Positions 26,435-35,483 of a stretch of DNA of 50,944 nt are shown here, piece by piece (position 1 is the stretch's first letter; every line of letters starts with the position of its first letter). Origin of the DNA: Rathayibacter tritici (GTDB taxonomy: Bacteria; Actinomycetota; Actinomycetes; Actinomycetales; Microbacteriaceae); the NCBI RefSeq assembly GCF_002932875.1, contig NZ_PSWS01000065.1, positions 1-50,944 of the forward strand, read 5' to 3'. The position numbers were made by a program, and so were the translations under genes. A model generated the notes under the pieces. That model saw only the letters and a program-made list of their open reading frames with translations, was not told the DNA's origin and did not search any database.

Positions 26435-27757
26435 GTGACCGTGACCATCGACATCACGACCCCCGCCACCGCCGACACCGTCCGCCGTGCGCGGACCGCG
26501 TTCCCCGGGTGGGCCGCCACCGCGCCTGCCGAGCGCGGCGCCCTCCTCCGTGCCGCCGCCCACCGGGTGGCCGAGCGCGAGCAGGAGCTCGCCGACCTCA
26601 ACACGCAGGAGACGGGCAAGCCCGCCGGCGACGCACTGGGCGGCGTTCGCGCCGGAGTCGACACGCTGCTCCAGTACGCCGAGCTCGGCCCGCTGCACCG
26701 GGGAAAGAGCCTGCGCGGAGGGGCCCTGAACGTCGATCTGGCCCTGCCGCATCCGCGCGGTGTCGTCCTCGCCCTCACTCCGTGGAATGACCCGGTCGCC
26801 GTCGCCGCGGGTCTCCTCGGCGCCGCGATCGTCTCGGGGGACGTCGTCGTGCACAAGCCGAGCGAGCGCAGCCCGGGTACGGGCGCACTGTTCACGTCGA
26901 TCCTCGCTGCGGCGTTGCCCGAGGGCGTGCTGACGCTGGTCGAGGGCGACGGCACGGTCGGCGACGAGCTCGCCCGCACCGAGGGCGTCGATGTCCTCGC
27001 CCACGTCGGCTCGACCGCGACGGGCCGTGCCCTCGCCCGGGTCGCCGCCGTCACCGGAGCGCACGTGATCCTTGAGAACGGCGGCAATGACGCACTGGTC
27101 ATCGACCGCGACGTCGACCCGGTCTGGGCCGCCGAGCAGGCCGCCCTGGGTGCCTTCGCGAACGCCGGCCAGATCTGTACCTCCGTCGAGCGGATCTACG
27201 TGCACCGCGACATCGCTGACGCGTTCACCGCCGCGCTCGTCGCCGAGGCCGACCGCTGGAGCGCCGGCCCCCTCCCCCGGCTCGTCGACGCCCGGATGCG
27301 CGACGCCGTCCACGAGCACGTCACCGAAGCCCTCGGCAGCGGCGCCCGCGCCCTCACTGGCGGCACCCCCGGCGACGGCACGTTCTACCCCGCCACCGTC
27401 CTCGCCGACTGCACCGAGTCGATGCTCGTGATGACGGAGGAGACGTTCGGGCCCGTCGCGCCGATCGCCGTCGTGGACTCCTTCGACGAGGGTCTCGCCC
27501 GCGCCGCCGCGAGCCCCTACGGCCTGGCCGCGTCGATCCTCACCGCCGACATGGAGCACGCCCACCGCGCCGCCGCGACCCTGCCCGTCGGCACGGTCAA
27601 GGTCAACGGCGTCTTCGGAGGCGCGCCCGGCGGTAGCGCCCAGCCCCGCGGCGCTTCGGGATCGGGCTTCGGCTACGGCCCCGAGCTGCTCGAGGAGATG
27701 ACCACCACCACGGTCGTCCACTTCGGGCTCCCCGTCCTGCCGGGACGTGCCCGGTGA
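26435..27757 (+). CDS. Aldehyde dehydrogenase family protein
   Basis: 440 residues, NAD(P)-dependent ALDH superfamily. Catalytic Cys in NAGQICTSVERIYV, general base Glu in ILENGGNDALVI, and the substrate-site EETFGPVAPI. Closest in style to succinate-semialdehyde or benzaldehyde dehydrogenases; substrate unknown. It begins a second plus-strand operon (ALDH, HldE copy 2, GT2, DUF2795) and shares a GTGA overlap with the next gene. A weak SigF-like GTGT-N17-GGGTAC lies upstream at about 26363-26390. Confidence 0.85.
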   Translation: MTVTIDITTPATADTVRRARTAFPGWAATAPAERGALLRAAAHRVAEREQELADLNTQETGKPAGDALGGVRAGVDTLLQYAELGPLHRGKSLRGGALNVDLALPHPRGVVLALTPWNDPVAVAAGLLGAAIVSGDVVVHKPSERSPGTGALFTSILAAALPEGVLTLVEGDGTVGDELARTEGVDVLAHVGSTATGRALARVAAVTGAHVILENGGNDALVIDRDVDPVWAAEQAALGAFANAGQICTSVERIYVHRDIADAFTAALVAEADRWSAGPLPRLVDARMRDAVHEHVTEALGSGARALTGGTPGDGTFYPATVLADCTESMLVMTEETFGPVAPIAVVDSFDEGLARAAASPYGLAASILTADMEHAHRAAATLPVGTVKVNGVFGGAPGGSAQPRGASGSGFGYGPELLEEMTTTTVVHFGLPVLPGRAR

Positions 27758-29226
27758 GCCTCGAGGGCTCGGCGCTCCAGCGGGCGAGCGCACTGCTGGC
27801 GCACGTCCACGAGCGTCCGCCGGTGGTCGCCGTGATCGGAGACCTGATCCTCGACTCCTGGTGGCTCGGCGAGGCCGAGCGAGTCACGCGGGAGGCGCCC
27901 GCGCCGGTCCTGCGGCTGGAGGATATCGTCGATGTCGCGGGTGGCGCGGCGAATACCGCCGCGAATCTGCGTGCACTGGGGGCGGTGGTCCGCACGGTCG
28001 GAGTGGCCGGGCGCGACGCCGAGGGCGACCGCCTCGTGCGCGCCCTCGAGCGGGCGGGCCTGGACACCTCCGCGGTCGTCCGGACCGGAGCGGCGACGAC
28101 GATCAAGACCCGCGTCGTCGGCGGAGACAGCGTGATGCTGCGCGTCGACTCCGGCCCGCACCGTCCCTCCGACGACGAACTCACCCTGCTGGCCGACGCC
28201 GCCGCTCGGGCCGGCGCGGGAGCCGACGCCGTTCTGGTCTGCGACTACGGCTCCGGGATCCTTCGCGCGGCGCTCGAACGCCTGCTCGCCATCGAGCGCC
28301 CCGACCTCCTCGTGATCGACGCGCACGAGCTCGCCGACTGGGCCTTCGCCCGGCCCGACGTCGTCACTCCGAACGCCAAGGAGGCGGAGCGGCTGCTCGG
28401 CGCCGCCCTCGGCCGCGGCTCCGAGCGCGCCGCCGCCGTCCGCGACGCCGCCGAGGAGCTACGCGCGCGCTCGGGCGCGCGGCACGTGGTGGTCACCCTC
28501 GACCGCGACGGCTCCACCGCCCTCGATGAGGACGGCACGATCAGCCGCACCTTCGCGCAGCCCGCGGAGGAGAAGCAGGCGTCCGGGGCCGGCGACACCT
28601 TCGCCGCGGCCGCCACGCTCGCCCTTGCCGCCGGCCGCTCCCTCGCCACCGCCGTCGACCTCGCGCAGGCCGCCGCCGACGTGGTGGTGCAGCGCCCGGG
28701 CACCTCCGTCTGCACGGGCGAGGACCTCCTCGCCTCCCTCGCGGCGCCCGGCGCCATCGTCCTGGGCGAGGAGGCGCTGGTCGAGGTGCTCGCGGAGCAG
28801 TCGCGCCGCGGCCGCCGCGTGGTGTTCACCAACGGCTGCTTCGACGTCCTGCACCGAGGGCACACCGCCTACCTCCGCCAGGCGCGTGAGCTCGGCGATG
28901 TGCTCGTGGTCGCCGTGAACGATGACGACTCCGTCCGCCGGCTGAAGGGCGAGGGTCGGCCGATCAACCCGGAGGGCGACCGCGCCGGAGTGATCGCCGA
29001 GCTGGGCTGCGTCGACTTCGTGACCCTCTTCGGCGGCGACACTCCGATTCCGCTGCTCGAACGGGTGCAGCCCGACGTCTACGTCAAGGGCGGCGACTAC
29101 AACCCGGACATGCTCGCGGAGGCGGCGGTCGTCCGCTCCTACGGCGGCACCGTCACCACGGTGGGCTACGTCTCCGAGCACTCCACGACCGAGATGGTTC
29201 AGCGGATCCGATCGGCCGCACCGTGA
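27754..29226 (+). CDS. hldE: HldE-type bifunctional heptose kinase/adenylyltransferase, copy 2
   Basis: 490 residues. Kinase half: VIGDLILDSWWLGEAERVTR, VAGGAANTAANLRALGA, catalytic SGAGDTF near 278. Nucleotidyltransferase half: TNGCFDVLHRGHTAYLRQA (HxGH near 366), NDDDSVRRLKGEGRPINPE, VKGGDYNPDMLAEA. All motifs of RfaE/HldE are intact, so this is likely the main ADP-heptose synthesis enzyme. GTGA overlaps link it to the ALDH upstream and the GT2 downstream. Confidence 0.92.
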   Translation: MSLEGSALQRASALLAHVHERPPVVAVIGDLILDSWWLGEAERVTREAPAPVLRLEDIVDVAGGAANTAANLRALGAVVRTVGVAGRDAEGDRLVRALERAGLDTSAVVRTGAATTIKTRVVGGDSVMLRVDSGPHRPSDDELTLLADAAARAGAGADAVLVCDYGSGILRAALERLLAIERPDLLVIDAHELADWAFARPDVVTPNAKEAERLLGAALGRGSERAAAVRDAAEELRARSGARHVVVTLDRDGSTALDEDGTISRTFAQPAEEKQASGAGDTFAAAATLALAAGRSLATAVDLAQAAADVVVQRPGTSVCTGEDLLASLAAPGAIVLGEEALVEVLAEQSRRGRRVVFTNGCFDVLHRGHTAYLRQARELGDVLVVAVNDDDSVRRLKGEGRPINPEGDRAGVIAELGCVDFVTLFGGDTPIPLLERVQPDVYVKGGDYNPDMLAEAAVVRSYGGTVTTVGYVSEHSTTEMVQRIRSAAP

Positions 29227-30092
29227 CGAGCCGCCGCTGGTCCGGGCGCTGGGGGGTCGCCCAGGCGCCCGAGCAGCCGCTGATCGACGTGCTCGTGCCG
29301 ACGGTCGGGCGCCGCGCCGAGCTCGCCGCGATGCTCGCCGGACTGGCCGCTCAGGACGATCCGCCCTTCCGCGTGATTCTCAGCGACCAGTCCGACGCGG
29401 CGGTCGCCGAGACCGACCCGACGATCCGGGCGATGCTGCGCGTGCTGGAGGCGCAGGGCCGGTCCCCGATGGTGCGCCGGCACCTGCCCCGCCGGGGCCT
29501 CGCGGAGCAGCGCCACTACCTCCTCTCCCTGGCCACCGCCCCCGCTGTCCTCTTCCTCGACGACGACGTCTGGCTCGAACCGGGCACGCTCGCGCGGCTG
29601 CACGAGGCGCTGGAGCGGCTCGGCTGCGGCTTCGTCGGCTCCGCGGTGCAGGGCCTGTCGTACCTCGAGGACGTGCGCCCGCACGAGACAGCGGCGTTCG
29701 AGACCTGGGAGGAGCGCGTCGAGCCGGAGCGGGTGCGGCGCGGCACCCCCGAGTTCGAGCGGTGGCCGCTGCACAACGCCGCGAACCTCACGCACGTCGC
29801 TGCCCGCCTCGACGTCCCGGAGGGGGCCTGGCGCGCCTACCGAGTCGCCTGGCTGGGCGCCTGCGTCCTCTACCGCCGCGACGCCCTGCTGGCCGTCGGC
29901 GGCTTCGACTTCTGGGAGCAGCTGCCCCCGGAGCACAGCGGCGAGGACGTCGCCGCGCAGTGGCGCGTCATGGAGCGCTTCGGCGGCGCGGGCCTGGTGC
30001 CCAGCGGTGCCGTGCACCTCGAGACGCCCACGACGGTCACCGACCGGCGCGTCGACGCCTTCGACCGGCTCTTCGCCGAAGAGCACTCGTAA
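29223..30092 (+). CDS. Family 2 glycosyltransferase
   Basis: 289 residues, GT-A fold. IDVLVPTVGRRAEL opens the nucleotide-binding domain; VLFLDDDVWLEPGTL contains the DxD motif; VAWLGACVLYRRDALLAVGGFD and EDVAAQWR (ED motif) follow. Likely a cytoplasmic enzyme transferring a sugar in the heptose-glycan pathway. GTGA overlap with hldE. Confidence 0.87.
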   Translation: MTSRRWSGRWGVAQAPEQPLIDVLVPTVGRRAELAAMLAGLAAQDDPPFRVILSDQSDAAVAETDPTIRAMLRVLEAQGRSPMVRRHLPRRGLAEQRHYLLSLATAPAVLFLDDDVWLEPGTLARLHEALERLGCGFVGSAVQGLSYLEDVRPHETAAFETWEERVEPERVRRGTPEFERWPLHNAANLTHVAARLDVPEGAWRAYRVAWLGACVLYRRDALLAVGGFDFWEQLPPEHSGEDVAAQWRVMERFGGAGLVPSGAVHLETPTTVTDRRVDAFDRLFAEEHS

Positions 30093-30115
30093 CACTCCGA
30101 CGAAAGGACAGCACG

Positions 30116-30307
30116 ATGGACGTTCCCAACCCGATCCAGATCCAGAAGTACCTCTCGGGCATCGACTACCCCGCCTCGAAGGACACGATCGTCGAGACCG
30201 CCGAGAAGGAGGGCGCCGACGGCGACGTCCTGGAGGCACTCCGCGCGATCCCCGACGCCACGTACGACAAGCCCACCGACGTGAGCTCGGCCGTCTCCAA
30301 GGTCTGA
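30116..30307 (+). CDS. DUF2795 small protein
   Basis: 63 residues: NPIQIQKYLSGIDYPASKD then LEALRAIPDATYDKPTDVSS, the standard DUF2795 pattern (K.L.G.dYPA.k..l...A). Function unknown. GAAAGGA lies seven bases before the ATG and the gene follows the GT2 gene by 23 bases. Confidence 0.85.
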   Translation: MDVPNPIQIQKYLSGIDYPASKDTIVETAEKEGADGDVLEALRAIPDATYDKPTDVSSAVSKV

Positions 30308-30315
30308 CCTCCCCT

Positions 30316-30378
30316 CCGCGAGATGCCACTTACGTCTGCGACACGCCGTGTCGGACGTACTCAAGTGGCATCTCGCGG
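30316..30378. repeat. Intergenic palindrome family 2, copy B
   Basis: Same arms as copies A and C (30317-30331 and 30363-30377), loop containing GCGACACGCCG. It lies eight bases after the DUF2795 stop and before the convergent helicase gene. Confidence 0.85.
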
Positions 30379-30400
30379 CCGGAGAAGCACGGGTGGCAGG

Positions 30401-31958
30401 TTAGGCGGGGGCGTGCTCGCGGAGGGCGCCGGACTCGAGGGCCTGGAAGGAGAGGACTTTATAGCCTTCGGACTCGAAGAAAATCGTCGCGCGGTCGGCC
30501 TCGACGCTCATCACGGTACCTGCGCCCCATTCGCGGTGCTCGACGGCCTCGTCGACGCTGAGCGGAGCGTCGACCGGCGCCTCGGCGGTCTCCCCACTCG
30601 CCTCGTGCCGCTCGCAGCCGTCGCAGTTACCGCACCACTCCGGCGACTCCACACCGAAGTAGTCGAGCAGCACCCGGCGTCGGCACTGGGTGGTCTCGGC
30701 GTACGCCCGCATCATCTCCAGTCGCGACTCCGCGATCCGCTCTCGCGAGGCGAGGGCTTCTTTCACCGCGTCCACGGCCTCGTCGCCGGAGGCCTCGCGC
30801 GTGGCGCGCAGCCCAGAGCCGGTCTCGACCAGCCCCGCGTCCGCGAGATCGTTCACGATCCGGGCGATCGTGCGGGCCGGCGTGTCCAGCTCCTTCGCCA
30901 GTGCGCCGGAGTCGAGCCCCGGCTGCTCCGACACGGCCGCCCAGACCACCCGCAGCGCGGCCTTATCGACCGAGCGCTTGGCGAAGAAGCGGCGCAGCCC
31001 CAGGTCCTCGGCGCGGTAGTGCAGCGCGCCGGTCGCGGGCTCGCCATCGCGGCCCGCCCGGCCGATCTCCTGGTAGTAGGCGTCCAGCGACTCGGTGGTC
31101 GTGGCGTGCAACACGAAGCGGACGTCGGCGCGGTCGATGCCCATCCCGAAGGCCGAGGTGGCGACGACGACGTCGAGTTCGCCGGCCCGCCACTGCTCGT
31201 GCACGACCTTGCGCTCCGACACCTTGAGCCCCGCGTGGTACGCCGCGACCCGGCGCCCCTCCGCCGCGATGTCGGCAGTGTAGGCCTCGGTTTCCTTGCG
31301 GGTGGCCAAGTAGACCAGGCCCGGAGCCGTCCAGCTGCGCGCCTCCTCGACCACGGCCGCGCGCTTCTCGTTCTCGCTTTCGTGGCGGTGGACCACCAGG
31401 CGGATCTCGGGGCGGTCGACGCCATGCACCTGGATCTCGGGATCGGTCATCCGTAGCCGCTCGACGATCTCGTCGCGCACCGGCCCGGAGGCGGTGGCCG
31501 TCATCGCCAGCACCGGCGGGTCGCCGAGCTGGCCGCGCACGTCGGCCAGGCGGAGGTAGTCGGGCCGGAAATCGTGGCCCCAGGAGGAGAGGCAGTGCGC
31601 CTCGTCGACCACCAGGAGCGACACTCCCGCGGCCGCCAGCCGGGCGACGTTCTCGGGCTTGGCCAGCTGCTCCGGAGCAAGCAGGACGTAGAGCGGACCG
31701 CCCTCGTCGATCCGCTCCCAGGCGCGGGCCACGGCAGCGGCGCCCTGGGCGGAGTTGATCGCGACAGCGGGCGGAGCAGCGGGCGCCGCCTCGATCGCGG
31801 CAAGCTGGTCTGCCTGGAGCGCCACGAGCGGAGAGACGACGAGGACGACTCCGCCGCGCTCGGCTCCGGCGATCTGGTACACCGCGGACTTGCCGCCGCC
31901 CGCCGCCGTGCTGTCAATGCCCTGCCAACGGCGCTGCGTCGTGCTGGGCTGGACGCAT
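30401..31958 (-). pseudogene. RecQ-like DNA helicase with disrupted N-terminus
   Basis: From 31882 down the frame encodes an intact RecQ-type body: VVSPLVALQADQL, DEAH box VVDEAHCLSSWGHDFRPDY, MTATASGPVR, AFGMGIDRADVRFV, QEIGRAGRDGEP, and a zinc-binding CRRRVLLDYFG...CGNCDGC. The Walker A GGGKSAVYQIAG lies just upstream of that first usable start (31882) in the same frame, but the frame is closed by a stop near 31975 with no start codon. The expected Q-motif (MRPAQHDAAPLAGH, 31917-31958) is in another frame; one extra T near 31916 would explain it. The 20-40 residues that normally precede the motif are missing too. Either a recent pseudogene or a sequencing error. Confidence 0.75.
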
Positions 31959-31977
31959 CCGATCGAGAGGAGCCGCT

Positions 31978-32244
31978 ATGGCCGACCGCACCGTGAACCA
32001 GGACCTGCCCGGATCAGACGACGACACCGCCGCGAACACCGGCGGCGCGCAGACCGTGTTGCCCGGCGAGGATGCGGCGGACACCTCCGCTGCAGGCGCC
32101 GCTCCCGGCGGCACCGCGATCGACCGTGGCCTCGCCGACGCCATGACCGAGGGCGACAGCGGGGGCGACTCCGTCTCCGGAGACGCGGACCTGCCGGGCG
32201 AGACCGACGGCTCCGTGGCCAGCGACCCGGCGAGCGCCGGCTGA
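31978..32244 (+). CDS. Small acidic disordered protein
   Basis: 88 residues, rich in Asp, Gly, Ala and Ser, with almost no hydrophobic core; probably intrinsically disordered. I do not recognise a family. The start is well supported by GAGAGGAG seven bases upstream, and a strong hairpin follows the stop. It is divergent from the broken helicase gene, whose missing N-terminus it may have replaced. Confidence 0.6.
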   Translation: MADRTVNQDLPGSDDDTAANTGGAQTVLPGEDAADTSAAGAAPGGTAIDRGLADAMTEGDSGGDSVSGDADLPGETDGSVASDPASAG

Positions 32245-32280
32245 CACCCCGCCCGCGCGACCTCGGGCTCGCGGAATCGC

Positions 32281-32319
32281 GTTCGGCTCGCGGAATCCGG
32301 CGATTTCCGCGAGCCGAAC
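32281..32319. terminator. Bidirectional hairpin terminator
   Basis: Perfect 15-bp stem GTTCGGCTCGCGGAA / TTCCGCGAGCCGAAC with a nine-base loop, between the convergent genes ending at 32244 and 32366. A second copy of the left-arm core (GGCTCGCGGAAT) occurs just upstream at about 32265. Confidence 0.72.
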
Positions 32320-32365
32320 CCGGATTCACGCGCCCAAAGCCCCTCCAAGCCGGAGGGGGCCGGGC

Positions 32366-33151
32366 TCAGCGCCGTACGAGTACCGGGTTGAACAGCGTGC
32401 CGATCCCCTCGACGTCGACCGCGACGGTGTCACCGTTGGCGATCGGACCGACCCCCGCCGGCGTCCCGGTGAGGATCACATCGCCCGGGAGCAGCGTGAA
32501 GATGCGCGAGACGTAGGCCACGAGCTCGGGCACACCGTGGATCATGTCGCCGGTGCTGCCCGACTGCTGCGCGCGGCCGTTGACCCGCGTCTCGATCGCA
32601 CTCTCGTTCCAGAGCAATTCGGTCTCGATCACCGGCCCCAGCGGGCAAAAGGTGTCATAGCCCTTGGCGCGGGTCCACTGGCCGTCCGCGCGCTGGAGAT
32701 CGCGGGCGGTGACGTCATTGGCGATCGTGTAGCCGAAGACCACGTCCTCGTAGTCCTCCGCGCGCACGTTGCGGGCGACAGCGCCGATCACGACCGCCAG
32801 CTCGCCCTCGAACTCCACCTGCTGGCTATCCTCGGGCAGAACGATGGCCTCGTCCGGGCCGATCACTGACGTGTTGGGCTTGAGGAACACCAGCGGCTCG
32901 GCGGGAGCGTCGCCGCCCATCTCGGCCGCGTGATCGGCGTAGTTCTTGCCGATCCCGACGACCTTCGAGCGCGGAATCACCGGCGCGAGGAGCTTCGCTT
33001 CCGCGATTGGAATCCGCTCGCCCGTGGTGTCGAACCCGGCGAACATCGGATCCCCGGCGAGCACGACCAGGTCGTCCTCGTCCACGATCCCGAAGTGGAT
33101 CGCTCCCCCGTTGTCCCCGTCGCGCTGTGTGGCGAATCGTGCGATCTTCAT
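32366..33151 (-). CDS. Fumarylacetoacetate hydrolase family protein
   Basis: 261 residues. VVGIGKNYADHAAEMG, EFEGELAVVIG (metal-binding E-x-E), and DVILTGTPAGVGPI are FAH-family signatures. Members act as acylpyruvate hydrolases, oxaloacetate decarboxylases or HHDD isomerases; the actual substrate is unknown. Its ATG overlaps the ilvE stop by ATGA, so it is coupled to branched-chain amino acid genes, an arrangement I have no functional explanation for. Confidence 0.87.
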   Translation of the reverse strand: MKIARFATQRDGDNGGAIHFGIVDEDDLVVLAGDPMFAGFDTTGERIPIAEAKLLAPVIPRSKVVGIGKNYADHAAEMGGDAPAEPLVFLKPNTSVIGPDEAIVLPEDSQQVEFEGELAVVIGAVARNVRAEDYEDVVFGYTIANDVTARDLQRADGQWTRAKGYDTFCPLGPVIETELLWNESAIETRVNGRAQQSGSTGDMIHGVPELVAYVSRIFTLLPGDVILTGTPAGVGPIANGDTVAVDVEGIGTLFNPVLVRR

Positions 33152-34263
33152 GCGTCCAGCCTCGTCATCCATCCGTGCGTGTCCTCGCGGCGTCCGTACT
33201 GGATACCGGTCAGCTCCTCCCGGAGCGACATCGTCAGCTCGCCCGCCGGCGCGTCCTTCTGGCCGACCGTGAAGCCCTCGCCCGTGAGTTCGGCGATCGG
33301 AGTGATCACGGCCGCGGTCCCGCAGGCGAACACCTCGACGACGTCGCCCGAGGCGACTCCGTCCCGCCACTCGTCGATACTCACTCGACGGCGCTCGACG
33401 CGGTGCCCGCGGTCCTCGGCGAGCTGCAGCACGCTGTCGCGAGTGATCCCCTCGAGGATCGAGTCCGACTCCGGGGTGACGAGCGTGCCGTCCTTCTTCA
33501 CCAGCACCACGTTCATCCCGCCGAGTTCCTCGATCCACTGCGACTCCTCGGAGTCGAGGAAGAGCACCTGCGCGCAGCCGTGGCGGTACGCCTCCTGCTG
33601 CGGCAGAAGCGAGGAGGCGTAGTTGCCGCCGGTCTTCGCCGCTCCGGTGCCGCCCTTGCCCGCGCGGGCGTAGGAGGTGGAGAGCCAGATCGACACGGGC
33701 GCGACGCCACCCGAGAAGTAGGCTCCGGCGGGGCTGGCGATCAGGTAGTAGCCGACGTCCTCGGCCGCGCGGACACCGAGGAACGCCTCCTGCGCGAACA
33801 TGAACGGGCGCAGGTACAGGCTGGTTTCGGGCTCGGACGGCACCCAGCCGCCGTCCACCGCGATCAGCTGCCGCAGCGATGCGATGAAGAGCTCCGTCGG
33901 CAGCTCGGGCAGCGCGAGCCGACGGGCCGAGCGCTGGAGGCGGCGGGCGTTGGCTTCGGGGCGGAAGGTCCAGATCGAGCCGTCCTCGTGGCGGTAGGCC
34001 TTCATCCCCTCGAAGATCTCCTGCGCGTAGTGCAGGACGGCAGCGGCCGGGTCGAGCGCGAGCGGGCCGTAGGGCTCGACGCGGGCGCTGTGCCACCCGT
34101 CGGCGCGGGTCCAGCGGAGCCCGACCATGTGGTCGGTGAAGTGCACGCCGAAACCGGGGTTGGCCAGGATGTGGGCGCGCTCCTGCTCGGAGCGGGGAGC
34201 GGGGGCCGGGGTCACCTCGAAGGCGAGGGCGGCGGGGGCGGAGTCGGCGGAGTCGGTACTCAT
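33148..34263 (-). CDS. ilvE: Branched-chain amino acid aminotransferase
   Basis: 371 residues, fold-type IV PLP enzyme. HYAQEIFEGMKAYR near residue 75, PLP Lys in GAAKTGGNYASSL, and EVFACGTAAVITPI. It catalyses the last step of Val, Leu and Ile synthesis with glutamate as donor. ATG 34263 is preceded by AAGGACACC; an upstream in-frame ATG at 34320 overlaps leuB. It follows leuB by 25 bases in one operon. Confidence 0.92.
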   Translation of the reverse strand: MSTDSADSAPAALAFEVTPAPAPRSEQERAHILANPGFGVHFTDHMVGLRWTRADGWHSARVEPYGPLALDPAAAVLHYAQEIFEGMKAYRHEDGSIWTFRPEANARRLQRSARRLALPELPTELFIASLRQLIAVDGGWVPSEPETSLYLRPFMFAQEAFLGVRAAEDVGYYLIASPAGAYFSGGVAPVSIWLSTSYARAGKGGTGAAKTGGNYASSLLPQQEAYRHGCAQVLFLDSEESQWIEELGGMNVVLVKKDGTLVTPESDSILEGITRDSVLQLAEDRGHRVERRRVSIDEWRDGVASGDVVEVFACGTAAVITPIAELTGEGFTVGQKDAPAGELTMSLREELTGIQYGRREDTHGWMTRLDA

Positions 34264-34288
34264 CGTGGTGGTGTCCTTCTGCGGGGGA

Positions 34289-35338
34289 TCAGCGGAGGCG
34301 GGCGACGACGGAGTCGCCAATCGCCTCCGTGGAGCGCGGAGTGCCGTCGCGCGACTCGATGTCGGCGGTCACGGCCGCGGTCACGCGGGCGGCCTCGTCG
34401 CTGCGGCCGAGGTGGTCGAGCAGCATCGCCGCCGACAGGATCGCAGCGGTCGGGTCGGCGAGCTGGCGTCCGGCGATGTCGGGCGCGGATCCGTGAACCG
34501 GCTCGAACATGCTGGGGAACGCGCCGTCGGGGTTGATGTTTCCCGAGGCCGCGAGTCCGATGCCGCCGCTGATCGCGCCGGCCAGATCGGTCAGGATGTC
34601 GCCGAAAAGGTTGTCGGTGACGATGACGTCGAACCTAGCAGGGTCGGTCACCAGGAAGATCGTCGCGGCGTCCACGTGAAGGTAGTCGACGGTCACGTCC
34701 TCGAAAGCGGCCCCCACCTCGTCGACGATCCGCCTCCAGAGCGAGCCGGCGAAGACGAGCACGTTCGTCTTGTGCACGAGCGTGAGCCGGGAGCGCCGCG
34801 TGCGGGCGACCTCGAAGGCGTAGCGCACGACCCGCTCAACCCCGTAGGCCGTGTTGACCGAGACCTCGTTCGCGACCTCCTGCGGGGTGCCCGGCCGGAT
34901 CACTCCGCCGGTACCGACGTAGGGCCCCTCAGTCCCCTCGCGCACGACCACGAAGTCGACCTCTCCGGGGGCCGCGAGCGGTGACGGCACACCCGCGTAG
35001 AGGCGGGTGGGCCGCAGGTTGACGTACTGGTCGAGCTCGAAGCGCAGGCGCAGCAGCAGCCCGCGCTCGATGCTCGCGTCCTTCAGGCGCGGGTCGCCCG
35101 GTGCCCCGCCGACGGCGCCCAGGAGGATCGCGTCGTGCTGCGCGATCGCGGCAAGGTCATCGTCGGTGAGGACCTCGCCGGACTCGAGGTACCGGGCGGC
35201 GCCGACCGAGAACGTGGTCGTCTCCAGCACCAGGTCGGAATCGGCGGTGACGGCGGCGAGGACCTTGACGGCCTCAGCGGTCACCTCGGGACCGATTCCG
35301 TCTCCGGGGATGACGGCGAGCTTCACGGTTCGGGGCAT
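34289..35338 (-). CDS. leuB: 3-isopropylmalate dehydrogenase
   Basis: 349 residues. [17 protein letters not shown] at the N-terminus and [23 protein letters not shown] with the metal-binding Asp; [13 protein letters not shown] and [12 protein letters not shown] are also typical of LeuB. NAD-dependent oxidative decarboxylation in leucine synthesis. First gene of leuB-ilvE-FAH. A GGGGG/CCCCC hairpin lies in its leader at about 35357-35377. Confidence 0.93.
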   Translation of the reverse strand: MPRTVKLAVIPGDGIGPEVTAEAVKVLAAVTADSDLVLETTTFSVGAARYLESGEVLTDDDLAAIAQHDAILLGAVGGAPGDPRLKDASIERGLLLRLRFELDQYVNLRPTRLYAGVPSPLAAPGEVDFVVVREGTEGPYVGTGGVIRPGTPQEVANEVSVNTAYGVERVVRYAFEVARTRRSRLTLVHKTNVLVFAGSLWRRIVDEVGAAFEDVTVDYLHVDAATIFLVTDPARFDVIVTDNLFGDILTDLAGAISGGIGLAASGNINPDGAFPSMFEPVHGSAPDIAGRQLADPTAAILSAAMLLDHLGRSDEAARVTAAVTADIESRDGTPRSTEAIGDSVVARLR

Positions 35339-35403
35339 GGCGGTCCTCAGGCGTACGGGGGTGGAGTCCCCCCAGCGTACTCGCGGCCCCTCCCCCGCCC
35401 CCG

Positions 35404-35466
35404 CCGCGAGATGCCACTTGCGCGGGCGACACGCCGAGGAACGCGCGCATAAGTGGCATCTCGCGG
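35404..35466. repeat. Intergenic palindrome family 2, copy C
   Basis: Arms at 35405-35419 and 35451-35465 identical to copies A and B; loop contains GCGACACGCCG. It lies between the end of the MFS gene and the start of leuB, both on the minus strand. Confidence 0.85.
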
Positions 35467-35483
35467 GAGGCAGCAGGGGCGCT

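Noticed and set aside
33148-34263. ilvE as the aminotransferase missing from a daptide-like pathway
   Set aside because: It sits in a leucine-valine biosynthesis operon 11 kb away, separated by unrelated genes, and has standard branched-chain aminotransferase motifs.
24599-35466. The repeated palindromes as a CRISPR array
   Set aside because: Copies are kilobases apart with whole genes between, and each is a palindrome rather than a repeat-spacer unit.
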